Source: an uncultured Clostridia bacterium (GTDB lineage Bacteria > Bacillota > Clostridia > TANB77 > CAG-508). Taken from it: 15,820 bases of DNA. The stretch covers positions 1 through 15,820 of the forward strand of contig CAKPLQ010000032.1 in assembly GCA_934167685.1 (NCBI GenBank), read 5' to 3'. Below are positions 7,635 through 14,194 of this stretch, in pieces (position 1 is the stretch's first letter; the number at the start of each line of letters is the position of its first letter). The notes below the pieces were generated by a model. The model was given only the letters and a program-made list of their open reading frames with translations. It made no database searches and had not been told where the DNA came from. A program made the translations under genes and the position numbers.

Positions 7635-8309
7635 TGCTAAAGCGTTAAAAATCACAAGTTTTATCATTATCCCAATAAATAAGTTACAATTTGTACCTTT
7701 TATTAATCCTTTATTTAATTTTTTAAACCCATTAAATACTTTATTAATTTCTTCTTCTGTCACAATCGCTTGTTCTTCCATGTATTCTCTTGCTATATAC
7801 TGTGCCTTTATCATTGCATCATTCTCTAGAAATACTCTTACAACATAATATATGAAACTTAATATTAAAAATATATTTGAATATAACATTATATTTTCTA
7901 TCTTTTTAACTATTACTAATACACATGTAATAACAAAATATATTAAATATATGTTTGAATAAATAAAATTAAATATTAACATTTTTCTGTCTTGTATAGA
8001 ATGTAAACATTCATGTGCCATTGTTTGTATTCTTGTGAAACTTTCATGTGTATTTCCTATTGATACTTTATCTTGCATTGCTATATATAATGTTGTTTCT
8101 GATTTTTTGTCTTCTTCTATTTTAGTTGTTTCATTTCCTATTTTTTTTAATATTGCTTTACAGATTTCTGTATTATCTGGAAATTTTTCTGCTATTGAAT
8201 TTAATTCTTGTTCTAATGCAATTTCTTTTAATTCTTTTGCATTTGTTTTCATCATAAAATATATTGTTATAATAGCTATTATTGCTATAATTATTATAAT
8301 TAGTTCCAT
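7623..8309 (-). CDS. Small membrane-bound zinc metallopeptidase (HEXXH, distantly YugP-like)
   Basis: A predicted integral membrane protease of 228 residues. An N-terminal hydrophobic helix (3-20) is followed by a soluble stretch with the zinc-binding motif HECLH (H99, E100, H103) inside MAHECLHSIQD. Two more membrane segments follow (about 112-134 and 139-160). E162 in ENDA is a plausible third zinc ligand, matching the Glu-x-Asp-Ala pattern of YugP-type peptidases, which have similar size and topology. A last hydrophobic stretch closes the protein (about 209-227). The ATG at 8309 has AAAGGA 7 nt upstream. It lies 57 bp after the YlbF-type gene and may be co-transcribed with it. No substrate can be inferred. 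The peptidase fold is well supported by the motif; membership of the YugP family is less sure. Confidence 0.7.
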   Translation of the reverse strand: MELIIIIIAIIAIITIYFMMKTNAKELKEIALEQELNSIAEKFPDNTEICKAILKKIGNETTKIEEDKKSETTLYIAMQDKVSIGNTHESFTRIQTMAHECLHSIQDRKMLIFNFIYSNIYLIYFVITCVLVIVKKIENIMLYSNIFLILSFIYYVVRVFLENDAMIKAQYIAREYMEEQAIVTEEEINKVFNGFKKLNKGLIKGTNCNLFIGIMIKLVIFNALALIF

Positions 8310-8366
8310 TTTAGTTTCCTTTCATTATTACTTTTAATGTTCCTAATTACATTTAAAATCAATTCA

Positions 8367-8702
8367 TTATTTTATTAAACTTTGTATTGCATTTCCTATT
8401 ATTTTATTTACATCTGCAATTAATATGTTAAATTTCATTTCTGCGTCAAAATACTTACTTGCTTCTTGGTTTTGTATTAATTCTCCATATAATTCTTGCA
8501 CATGTCTCATTTTATTTTCGTCATCTTTTCCTATTTGCAAAGCTGTTATTTGTGCATCATATCTTGCTTTTTCAAATTCATCAATTTTACTTTTTAATTC
8601 AAAATTCAAGTTTATAGTTTCTTTTGCCATTTTATATGTTATATATTCTTCTGATTGTTTTATCTCTTCTGCTAATTGATTTGCAGTATCATATACATTC
8701 AT
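8367..8702 (-). CDS. YlbF/YmcA (Com_YlbF, DUF964) family protein
   Basis: A small, mostly helical cytoplasmic protein of 111 residues. The pattern of an N-terminal amphipathic helix with YDTANQLAEEIKQSEEY, then a long charged helical middle with QELYGELIQNQEASKYFDAEMKFNILIADVNKIIGNAI, is typical of the YlbF/YmcA family. In B. subtilis, YlbF and YmcA form a complex with YaaT that assists RNase Y in mRNA processing and affects competence, biofilm and sporulation. Whether this paralogue does the same is unknown. AAAGGAG lies 7 nt before the ATG. It stands between the glycosyltransferase gene (58 bp upstream, with a hairpin in the gap) and the zinc peptidase. Confidence 0.8.
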   Translation of the reverse strand: MNVYDTANQLAEEIKQSEEYITYKMAKETINLNFELKSKIDEFEKARYDAQITALQIGKDDENKMRHVQELYGELIQNQEASKYFDAEMKFNILIADVNKIIGNAIQSLIK

Positions 8703-8726
8703 TGTTAGTCTCCTTTATATTAATAT

Positions 8727-8749
8727 AGCTGCATATTTATTATGCAGCT
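8727..8749. repeat. Perfect 9-bp hairpin between the glycosyltransferase and YlbF genes
   Basis: AGCTGCATA and TATGCAGCT flank a 5-nt loop. On the minus strand no T run follows, so it is a poor terminator there. On the plus strand it is followed by a T-rich stretch but no plus-strand gene precedes it. It may be an mRNA processing or stability hairpin. Confidence 0.5.
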
Positions 8750-8760
8750 TTAGTTTTCTT

Positions 8761-10050
8761 TTATGCATATGCTTGACGTTTTCTGAAAGCTAATAGATTT
8801 GTTATTTCTTTTTCTGTTCCTTTTGCTTTTTTAGTTTTTTGAGCTTTTTCTTGCTCTAATTGCTTTCTTTGTTTTTCTGCCATTGTTTCACATATTGCTT
8901 TTTGATAAATAAAATGTGTGTCTTGAGCTATTGTTGCCCAGTTATAAGTTTTTACTTTTGCTTTTGCTTTTTTTACAATATTAGCACATAATTCTGGATT
9001 ATATAATAATTCTAATATTGAATCTGCTATTGAATTTGGATTTCCACAGTAAGTTTTCATTCCTGTTTCTCTATGTTCTACTATTTCTCCTAATCCTCCA
9101 GCATCTGATACTACTATTGGTCTTTCAGCTAACATTCCCTCTAATGCTACTATACCAAATGGTTCATATGTACTTGGAAATACTGATATATCGGCTGCTT
9201 TATACATTCTTTCTACATCTTTTCCGTTCATGTATCCTGCAAAATATACTTTGTTTGATATTCCTAGGTAATCTGCTTGTGCTCTTAACTCATCAAGCAT
9301 TCCACCTTTACCTGCTATTACAAGTTTTGCATCATGATATCCTTCAAGGATTTTTGGCATTGCAGCAATTAGATTTTGAACACCTTTTTCATACACTAAT
9401 CTTCCCATAAATAGTATTATTTTTTCATTATCCATTGCATATCTTCTTCTAAATGTATAATCTCTATCCATTCCAGAAAATTTATTTAAGTTTACTCCAT
9501 TTGGTACTACACTTATTTTTTCAAATGGTAATCCAAATAGTCTTTGTATTTCACATTTCATATAATTGCTATTAACAATTACTTCTGTTGCTTCATAGGT
9601 AAGCATCCATTCTGTATCATTTATATATCTTTGTGTTTCATCATGAATTCCACTATTTCTTCCTGATTCTGTTGCATGTATTGTTGCTACAATTGGGATA
9701 TTATATGAATTTTTTAATGCTTTTGCTGCATATGCTACTAGCCAATCATGCGCATGTATTACATCAAAATTTCCTTGTTCTGCAATTATTTGATTTGCTT
9801 TTGCTACCATATTAAAATTCATTTGCATTATCCAATCTATAAAGTTATTTGGATTTATCATATAATTGTCTACTCTGTATACTTTTACTCCTTTGTCGTC
9901 CTCAAAATATGGAGTTTCTCCATCTCTGTATGTTACTACAGTTACTTCATGCCCATCTTTTATTAATCTGTGTGATAGGTCATACACAACTCTTGATATT
10001 CCGCCTACTACTCTTGGTGGATATTCCCATGTTAGCATCAATATTTTCAT
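8761..10050 (-). CDS. Family 4 glycosyltransferase (GT-B fold, glycogen synthase-like)
   Basis: A predicted cytoplasmic retaining glycosyltransferase of 429 residues. The N-terminal Rossmann domain opens with MKILMLTWEYPPRVVGGISR, carrying the glycine loop G16-G17, and includes DVIHAHDWL (96-103). The C-terminal nucleotide-sugar domain includes ILFMGRLVYEKG, LVIAGKGG and the E-x7-E motif (E296...E304 in YEPFGIVALE), then SDAGGLGEIV. The opening motif is shared with actinobacterial and clostridial GT4 enzymes annotated as glycogen or maltose-phosphate synthases. The exact donor and acceptor cannot be read from sequence, and no other glycogen gene is nearby. Residues about 385-429 form a Lys/Gln-rich tail outside the fold. 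AAAGGGG lies 7 nt before the ATG, and a good promoter is at 10105-10133. Confidence 0.9.
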   Translation of the reverse strand: MKILMLTWEYPPRVVGGISRVVYDLSHRLIKDGHEVTVVTYRDGETPYFEDDKGVKVYRVDNYMINPNNFIDWIMQMNFNMVAKANQIIAEQGNFDVIHAHDWLVAYAAKALKNSYNIPIVATIHATESGRNSGIHDETQRYINDTEWMLTYEATEVIVNSNYMKCEIQRLFGLPFEKISVVPNGVNLNKFSGMDRDYTFRRRYAMDNEKIILFMGRLVYEKGVQNLIAAMPKILEGYHDAKLVIAGKGGMLDELRAQADYLGISNKVYFAGYMNGKDVERMYKAADISVFPSTYEPFGIVALEGMLAERPIVVSDAGGLGEIVEHRETGMKTYCGNPNSIADSILELLYNPELCANIVKKAKAKVKTYNWATIAQDTHFIYQKAICETMAEKQRKQLEQEKAQKTKKAKGTEKEITNLLAFRKRQAYA

Positions 10051-10104
10051 TGATATACCCCTTTCTTAAGTTCAATCTTCTTTTGTTTTAATCTACCTCA
10101 GTAT

Positions 10105-10133
10105 ATTGTATACAAAAAAAATTAAATTGTAAA
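10105..10133 (-). promoter_or_regulatory. Promoter of the glycosyltransferase gene
   Basis: Minus strand TTTACA (-35, 5/6; 10128-10133), exactly 17-nt spacer, TACAAT (-10, 5/6; 10105-10110). It lies behind the terminator of the preceding gene, so the glycosyltransferase begins a new transcription unit with a leader of about 50 nt. Confidence 0.7.
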
Positions 10134-10189
10134 TATATTTTTGCAAAATTTTTTCTTTTTTTGTAGAATTTTGAAATTTTATTTATATC

Positions 10190-10218
10190 AAAAAAATAGA
10201 AAGGTTTTACCTCTCTAT
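10190..10218 (-). terminator. Terminator after the 91-residue hypothetical gene
   Basis: A 9-bp hairpin (arms 10196-10204 and 10210-10218, one G-U pair, 5-nt loop) starts at the stop codon and is followed by seven T residues on the minus strand. Confidence 0.85.
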
Positions 10219-10490
10219 CTTTCTAAATCTTTTTCATTTCTAATTTTTCTATTTATATTGTGCTCAAGATTAGATTCCTCTTTGCTTATGTTTTTTCTTG
10301 AAGCCTTTGATTTTTTCTTTTTTTCATCATCTTCCTTTGAAAACTTTGTCCAATCTAGTCCGTTTTTTGTATTATTTAACTCTTTTATTTCTTCTTGACT
10401 TAATCCAGAAGCTATTGCAAGTTCATTAAATGTTCCTTCTATTTCACTTGGTTCTAAAAAATTCTTTATTAATTCTCTTATTCTTCCCAT
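10215..10490 (-). CDS. Hypothetical protein, 91 residues, charged C-terminal half
   Basis: I do not recognise this protein. From the ATG at 10490 the first half (1-45, MGRIRELIKNFLEPSEIEG...) looks helical and ordered, with a GLSQEEIKEL segment resembling part of a helix-turn-helix but too short to call. The second half (about 50-91) is Lys/Glu/Asn-rich and probably disordered. A GTG at 10499 is in frame, but AGGTGA sits about 5 nt before the ATG at 10490 and overlaps the GTG, so I prefer the ATG. The gene stands alone between a near-consensus promoter (10543-10571) and its own terminator (10190-10218). That argues that it is real and well expressed. Confidence 0.7.
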   Translation of the reverse strand: MGRIRELIKNFLEPSEIEGTFNELAIASGLSQEEIKELNNTKNGLDWTKFSKEDDEKKKKSKASRKNISKEESNLEHNINRKIRNEKDLER

Positions 10491-10542
10491 TTTGGTCACC
10501 TATTTACAGGCTACTCCTCTCTTTTTTATAAAATACAAAGTT

Positions 10543-10571
10543 ATTATACCATAGTCTTATAAAAAAGTCAA
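10543..10571 (-). promoter_or_regulatory. Near-consensus promoter of the hypothetical gene
   Basis: Minus strand TTGACT (-35, 5/6; 10566-10571), 17-nt spacer ending in TGG, TATAAT (-10, 6/6; 10543-10548), i.e. an extended -10. It is among the strongest sigma-A promoters in the window. The predicted leader is about 45 nt and carries AGAGAGGAG and, nearer the start, AGGTGA. Confidence 0.8.
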
Positions 10572-10599
10572 TGTTTTTCCACATATTTCCATTGGAATT

Positions 10600-11295
10600 T
10601 TAATTTTCAAAAAACTTTCCAATAATTTGTGCACATCTTTTTGATGCCTTTTCTAAATATTGTTCAAATGTAATTTCATTATTTCCATTTGGGCTATCTG
10701 AAATTCCCCTAATTACTATAAATGGTATATCATCCAATTTACAAACTTGAGCAATTGCAGCACCTTCCATTTCTATTGCATCAGCCTCAAATTTATTTCT
10801 TATCTTTTCTTTCATCTTTATATCTGTGCAGAAAATATCTCCAGAAGCAATTGTTCCTACTAATATCTTAAAATCAATATTTTCTAAATCTTTTATTGCC
10901 TTTTCCATCTTTTTCATTAATTGATTATCACTTTCTAAATATTGACCCACATTACTAATATATCCTTTAGGATGTCCAAAAGCAGTTATATCAAAATCAT
11001 GTTGAACTAACTTTTTTCCTATTACTATATCTCCTATATTTAATTTATCATTTGCAGAACCTGCTGAACCAATATTTATTACGACGTCAATATCAAATTT
11101 ATCAATTAATAACTGAGCTGTTCTAGTTGCATTTACCTTTCCAACTCCAGCTTCCACTAATACTACTAGCTTATCATTAATCTCTCCCTTTATGAAATTT
11201 AAACCGTATATTTCTATTTTTTGAATATTTTTCATTATTTTTTGAATCTCTTGCATCTCTTCTTGCATAGCTGCAATAATTCCATAATTTTTCAT
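10600..11295 (-). CDS. mtnN: 5'-methylthioadenosine/S-adenosylhomocysteine nucleosidase
   Basis: This enzyme hydrolyses methylthioadenosine and S-adenosylhomocysteine to adenine and the thio-sugar, clearing inhibitory by-products of methylation and polyamine synthesis and feeding methionine salvage and autoinducer-2 formation. From the ATG at 11295 it has 231 residues, the usual length. E12 in AAMQEE, the INIGSAGS phosphorylase-fold segment (74-81), EMEGAAIAQVC with E177, and D200 in RGISD match the known catalytic and binding residues (E12, E174, D197 in the E. coli enzyme). An in-frame GTG at 11313 is rejected: AAGGAG lies about 9 nt before the ATG at 11295. The gene sits just after the rplL terminator with only about 30 nt for a promoter, so part of its expression may be read-through. 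Confidence 0.96.
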   Translation of the reverse strand: MKNYGIIAAMQEEMQEIQKIMKNIQKIEIYGLNFIKGEINDKLVVLVEAGVGKVNATRTAQLLIDKFDIDVVINIGSAGSANDKLNIGDIVIGKKLVQHDFDITAFGHPKGYISNVGQYLESDNQLMKKMEKAIKDLENIDFKILVGTIASGDIFCTDIKMKEKIRNKFEADAIEMEGAAIAQVCKLDDIPFIVIRGISDSPNGNNEITFEQYLEKASKRCAQIIGKFFEN

Positions 11296-11317
11296 TTTAG
11301 TAATCTCCTTCACATTA

Positions 11318-11355
11318 AATATGCTAAAAAAGACACTATGTTTAGTGCCTTTTTT
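11318..11355 (-). terminator. Terminator after rplL
   Basis: A 13-bp hairpin (arms 11326-11338 and 11343-11355, one G-U pair, 4-nt loop) with a run of T residues on the minus strand lies 8 nt beyond the rplL stop codon. It ends the ribosomal protein operon where rpoB would be expected. Confidence 0.88.
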
Positions 11356-11363
11356 ATTTTATA

Positions 11364-11723
11364 TTATTGTAATTCAATAACAGCTCCAACTTCTTCAAGT
11401 TTAGCTTTTAATTCTTCAGCTTCTGCTTTAGAAACATTTTCTTTTAATGTTTTTGGTGCTCCGTCAACTAATTCTTTAGCTTCTTTTAATCCTAATCCTA
11501 ATGCATTTTTAACAGCTGTTATAACTTTGATTTTTTGATCTCCTGCTGCTGATAATACAACATTGAATGAAGATTTTTCTTCAGCTGCTGCTGCTCCTCC
11601 AGCTGCTGGTGCAGCTGCTGCTACTGCAGATACTCCAAATTCATCTTCTATAGCTTTTACTAAATCAGCTAATTCTACTACTGTCATTTTTTTAATTTCT
11701 TCTATCATTTCTTCTTTACTCAT
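11364..11723 (-). CDS. rplL: 50S ribosomal protein L7/L12 (bL12)
   Basis: This acidic stalk protein binds as dimers to L10 and recruits translation factors to the ribosome. It has 119 residues, close to the usual 120-125. The N-terminal dimerisation and L10-binding domain (about 1-34, MTVVELADLVKAIEDEFGVSA) is followed by an alanine/glycine hinge (35-50). The C-terminal factor-binding domain (52-119) has VLSAAGDQKIKVITAVKNALGLGLKEAKELVDGAPKTLKE. AGGAGG lies 7-8 nt before the ATG. It follows rplJ by 91 bp of A+T-rich spacer without a clear promoter, and a strong terminator follows. Confidence 0.98.
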   Translation of the reverse strand: MSKEEMIEEIKKMTVVELADLVKAIEDEFGVSAVAAAAPAAGGAAAAEEKSSFNVVLSAAGDQKIKVITAVKNALGLGLKEAKELVDGAPKTLKENVSKAEAEELKAKLEEVGAVIELQ

Positions 11724-11814
11724 TTTTAAATCCTCCTAATTTTATTATTTTTAGCGATATAAGTTCGCAACTCTAATTATTTTTATATTTCAATAAATAT
11801 TTTTCTTAGTTATA

Positions 11815-12315
11815 CTAAGCATTCTCTTTTTGTTTTTGTACTTCTCCAAGAGCAACTGCAAGTTTTGAAATATTTCCAAGCAATGCTCCAGCAAGCATAG
11901 ATAGTAATGTTTCTCTTGATGGTAATTTTGCTAAAGTTATAATTTCTTCAGCTGTCATTACTTTACCTTCGATTACACCACCTTTGATTTTATAAAAATC
12001 ATTATCTTTACTATAATTGTATATTGCTTTAGCTGTTTCTAAATAGTCATCATTGTTCATAACAACTGCTGTTGGACCTTCTAGTAAATCTTCTAGTCCT
12101 TCAATTCCAGCTTCAGCTAATGCTCTTCTTGTTATATTATTTTTTATAACTTTGTATTCAGAATTAGATTTTCTAAGTTCAGCTCTTAATTCTGTTACAT
12201 CAGCTACATTAATTCCTCTGTAATCTGTTAAAAGTACGATTTTAGCTTCTTTCATTTTTTCTGCTAATTTTGATACTTCTTCTTTCTTTTGGTTTATGAT
12301 TTTTTCACTTGCCAT
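11815..12315 (-). CDS. rplJ: 50S ribosomal protein L10 (uL10)
   Basis: L10 anchors L7/L12 dimers to 23S rRNA at the base of the stalk. It has 166 residues, standard length. Recognisable parts are the N-terminal VLLTDYRGINVADVTELRAELRKSNSEYKVIKNNITRRALAE region that binds rRNA and its own leader, and a C-terminal helix (about 140-166, LLGNISKLAVALGEVQKQKENA) that binds L7/L12. The ATG at 12315 is preceded by AGGAGGTG. The 132-nt gap before it carries an L10-leader structure (12341-12441). In the known mechanism, free L10-L12 complex binds this leader and lowers expression of rplJL. Confidence 0.98.
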   Translation of the reverse strand: MASEKIINQKKEEVSKLAEKMKEAKIVLLTDYRGINVADVTELRAELRKSNSEYKVIKNNITRRALAEAGIEGLEDLLEGPTAVVMNNDDYLETAKAIYNYSKDNDFYKIKGGVIEGKVMTAEEIITLAKLPSRETLLSMLAGALLGNISKLAVALGEVQKQKENA

Positions 12316-12340
12316 TTATTTCACCTCCTAATAATACACA

Positions 12341-12441
12341 TAATAAAAATCTTTATACCAGACATTTCGAGGCATAAAGATTTTATATATTTTCTCTTAT
12401 ACCTCGGTAGGACTTGTTTTTTGCCTACTGTCTTTGGTTAT
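12341..12441 (-). promoter_or_regulatory. L10 (rplJL) leader with attenuator
   Basis: The minus-strand RNA can form a three-way junction of abutting 5-bp stems: AGACA/TGTCT (12429-12433 with 12360-12364), GTAGG/CCTAC (12424-12428 with 12407-12411) and CGAGG/CCTCG (12402-12406 with 12368-12372). This is the layout of the known L10 leader upstream of rplJ. Overlapping it is an 11-bp hairpin (12346-12356 with 12374-12384) followed by TTTTTATT-like sequence, a likely attenuator. The 3' strands of two leader stems lie in the loop of that hairpin, so the two folds should interfere. Confidence 0.85.
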
Positions 12442-12447
12442 AATTAT

Positions 12448-13131
12448 TTATTTTTGATTAATATGAAGTCCAGGTCCCATTGTTGTTGATATTGATACAC
12501 CTTTGATGTATTGTCCTTTAGCTGCTGCTGGTTTAGCTTTTATGATAGCATTCATTAATACATCATAGTTTTCAGCTAATTTTTCTGTTCCAAATGAAAC
12601 TTTTCCAAATCCTAAGTGAATAATATTAGTTTTATCTAATCTGTATTCTACTTTACCAGATTTAATTTCATTTATAGCTTTTGTTACATCCATTGTAACT
12701 GTTCCTGATTTAGGGTTTGGCATTAATCCTTTTGGTCCTAATACTTTACCTAATCTACCAACAACACCCATCATGTCTGGTGTTGCAACTATTACATCAT
12801 AGTCAAACCAGTTATCATTTTGAATTCTTGGTATTAATTCTTCAGCACCAACAAAGTCAGCTCCAGCTTTTTCAGCTTCATCTGCTTTTGGTCCTTTAGC
12901 AAATACTAAAACTCTTTGTGTTTTACCTGTACCATTTGGAAGTACTACTGTACCTCTTACTTGTTGATCAGCATGTTTTGAATCTACACCTAATTTAACA
13001 TGTAATTCAACTGTTTGATCAAATTTTGTTTTTGGCATTTTTTCTATTATATCTAATGCTTCTTTAATTTCATAATCTTTGTTAGAGTCAACTAATTTTG
13101 CACTCTCAACATATCTTTTTGATTTTTTCAT
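12448..13131 (-). CDS. rplA: 50S ribosomal protein L1 (uL1)
   Basis: L1 forms the mobile stalk near the ribosomal E site and helps release deacylated tRNA. It has 227 residues, normal for the family. Typical segments are VELHVKLGVDSKHADQQVRGTVVLPNGTGK (about 43-72), the interdomain region around ATPDMMGVVGRLGKVLGPKGLMPNPKSGTV (about 116-145), and the C-terminal KAKPAAAKGQYIKGVSISTTMGPG (about 199-222). GGGAGGA lies about 7 nt before the ATG. It follows rplK by 66 bp containing a perfect 16-bp palindrome. The next gene, rplJ, is separated by the L10 leader. Confidence 0.98.
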   Translation of the reverse strand: MKKSKRYVESAKLVDSNKDYEIKEALDIIEKMPKTKFDQTVELHVKLGVDSKHADQQVRGTVVLPNGTGKTQRVLVFAKGPKADEAEKAGADFVGAEELIPRIQNDNWFDYDVIVATPDMMGVVGRLGKVLGPKGLMPNPKSGTVTMDVTKAINEIKSGKVEYRLDKTNIIHLGFGKVSFGTEKLAENYDVLMNAIIKAKPAAAKGQYIKGVSISTTMGPGLHINQK

Positions 13132-13154
13132 TTTAATCCTCCCTTGGTTTTAAC

Positions 13155-13170
13155 GAGCTATTAATAGCTC
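13155..13170. repeat. Perfect 16-bp palindrome between rplK and rplA
   Basis: GAGCTATTAATAGCTC reads identically on both strands and lies in the 66-bp gap between rplK and rplA. As RNA it would give a short hairpin with a 6-bp stem and TTAA loop. It has no T run, so it is not a terminator. A role in rplA translation control or mRNA processing is possible but unproven. Confidence 0.45.
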
Positions 13171-13197
13171 TCCCACTTATATTTTATTTGTTAAGAA

Positions 13198-13626
13198 CTA
13201 GTCTACAACTACAACACCCATTGATCTAGCTGTACCTGCTACTATACTCATAGCAGCTTCTATTGATGCAGCATTTAAATCTGGCATTTTTTGCTCAGCA
13301 ATTGCTTTAACTTGCTCTTTTGTTATTTTTGCAACTTTATCTCTATTTGGTTTACCAGAACCTTTTTCAATTTTAGCTGCTTTTTTAATTAATACAGCTA
13401 CTGGTGGAACCTTTGTTATAAATGAGAATGATTTATCTTTATATACAGTTATTACAACTGGTATTATAAATCCAGCTTGGCTTGCTGTTCTATCATTGAA
13501 TTCTTTTACGAATTGCATAATATTTACACCACTACCACCTAAAGCTGGTCCAACTGGTGGAGCTGGAGTTGCCTTTCCTGCTTCTATTTGCAATTTAATT
13601 AAATTTGAGATTTCTTTTTCAGCCAT
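13198..13626 (-). CDS. rplK: 50S ribosomal protein L11 (uL11)
   Basis: L11 is part of the GTPase-associated centre and is needed for stringent-response sensing by RelA-type enzymes. It has 142 residues, standard length. The N-terminal domain has IKLQIEAGKATPAPPVGPALG (about 10-30) with the conserved proline hinge. The C-terminal rRNA-binding domain (about 75-142) includes KGSGKPNRDKVAKITKEQVKAIAEQKMPDLNAASIEAAMSIVAGTARSMGV. AAAGGAGG precedes the ATG with a rather long spacing of about 12 nt. nusG ends 18 bp upstream, so they share a transcript. Confidence 0.98.
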   Translation of the reverse strand: MAEKEISNLIKLQIEAGKATPAPPVGPALGGSGVNIMQFVKEFNDRTASQAGFIIPVVITVYKDKSFSFITKVPPVAVLIKKAAKIEKGSGKPNRDKVAKITKEQVKAIAEQKMPDLNAASIEAAMSIVAGTARSMGVVVVD

Positions 13627-13644
13627 CTTAAATTTTCGCCTCCT

Positions 13645-14181
13645 TTAATCAACTTTTTGTATTTGTGAAAATTCTAATTCTACTGGAGTTTCCCTACCAA
13701 ACATAGATATTAAAACTTTTACTTTGTGTTTTTCTTTATTTATTTCTTGAACTGTTCCTATAGAATCTTTAAATGGTCCATTTAGTATTTGTACTGAATC
13801 ATTTACATCATAATCTACACTTATTGATGCATCTTCAAATCCCATTGCACGTATTTCTTCGTCTGTCAATGGAATTGGGTCTGTACCAGAACCTACAAAT
13901 CCAGTAACGCCTCTGGTATTTCTAACAATATACCATGTTTCCTCTGTTACTATCATTTTTATTAATACATAACCTGGAAACACTTTTTTTAGATTTGCTT
14001 TTCTTTGTCCATCTTTGATTTCTATTTGTTCTTCCATTGGAACTACAATATCAAAAAAGTATTCTTCTAATTCTCTATTTTTGACTGTTTTTTCAAGGTC
14101 TGTTTTTACTTTATTTTCATAACCTGAGTATGTATGTACTACATACCATCTTGGTGACATATCATAATCTTTTTGTGACAT
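13645..14181 (-). CDS. nusG: Transcription elongation/antitermination factor NusG
   Basis: NusG rides on RNA polymerase, modulates pausing and termination, and links transcription to the ribosome. It has 178 residues, typical. The NGN domain (about 10-115) has PRWYVVHTYSGYENKV, the VVPMEE segment and KKVFPGYVLIKM. The KOW domain (about 124-178) has DSVQILNGPFKDSIGTVQEIN and ends with ELEFSQIQKV. AGGGGGG lies about 7 nt before the ATG at 14181. secE ends 13 bp upstream and rplK begins 18 bp downstream, the conserved secE-nusG-rplK order. Confidence 0.98.
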   Translation of the reverse strand: MSQKDYDMSPRWYVVHTYSGYENKVKTDLEKTVKNRELEEYFFDIVVPMEEQIEIKDGQRKANLKKVFPGYVLIKMIVTEETWYIVRNTRGVTGFVGSGTDPIPLTDEEIRAMGFEDASISVDYDVNDSVQILNGPFKDSIGTVQEINKEKHKVKVLISMFGRETPVELEFSQIQKVD

Positions 14182-14194
14182 TTATTTGCCCCCC

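Noticed and set aside
11724..11814. Separate promoter or leader before rplL
   Set aside because: The 91-bp gap is A+T-rich with only a weak GCGA/TCGC pairing and no properly spaced -35/-10 pair. rplL is best read as co-transcribed with rplJ.
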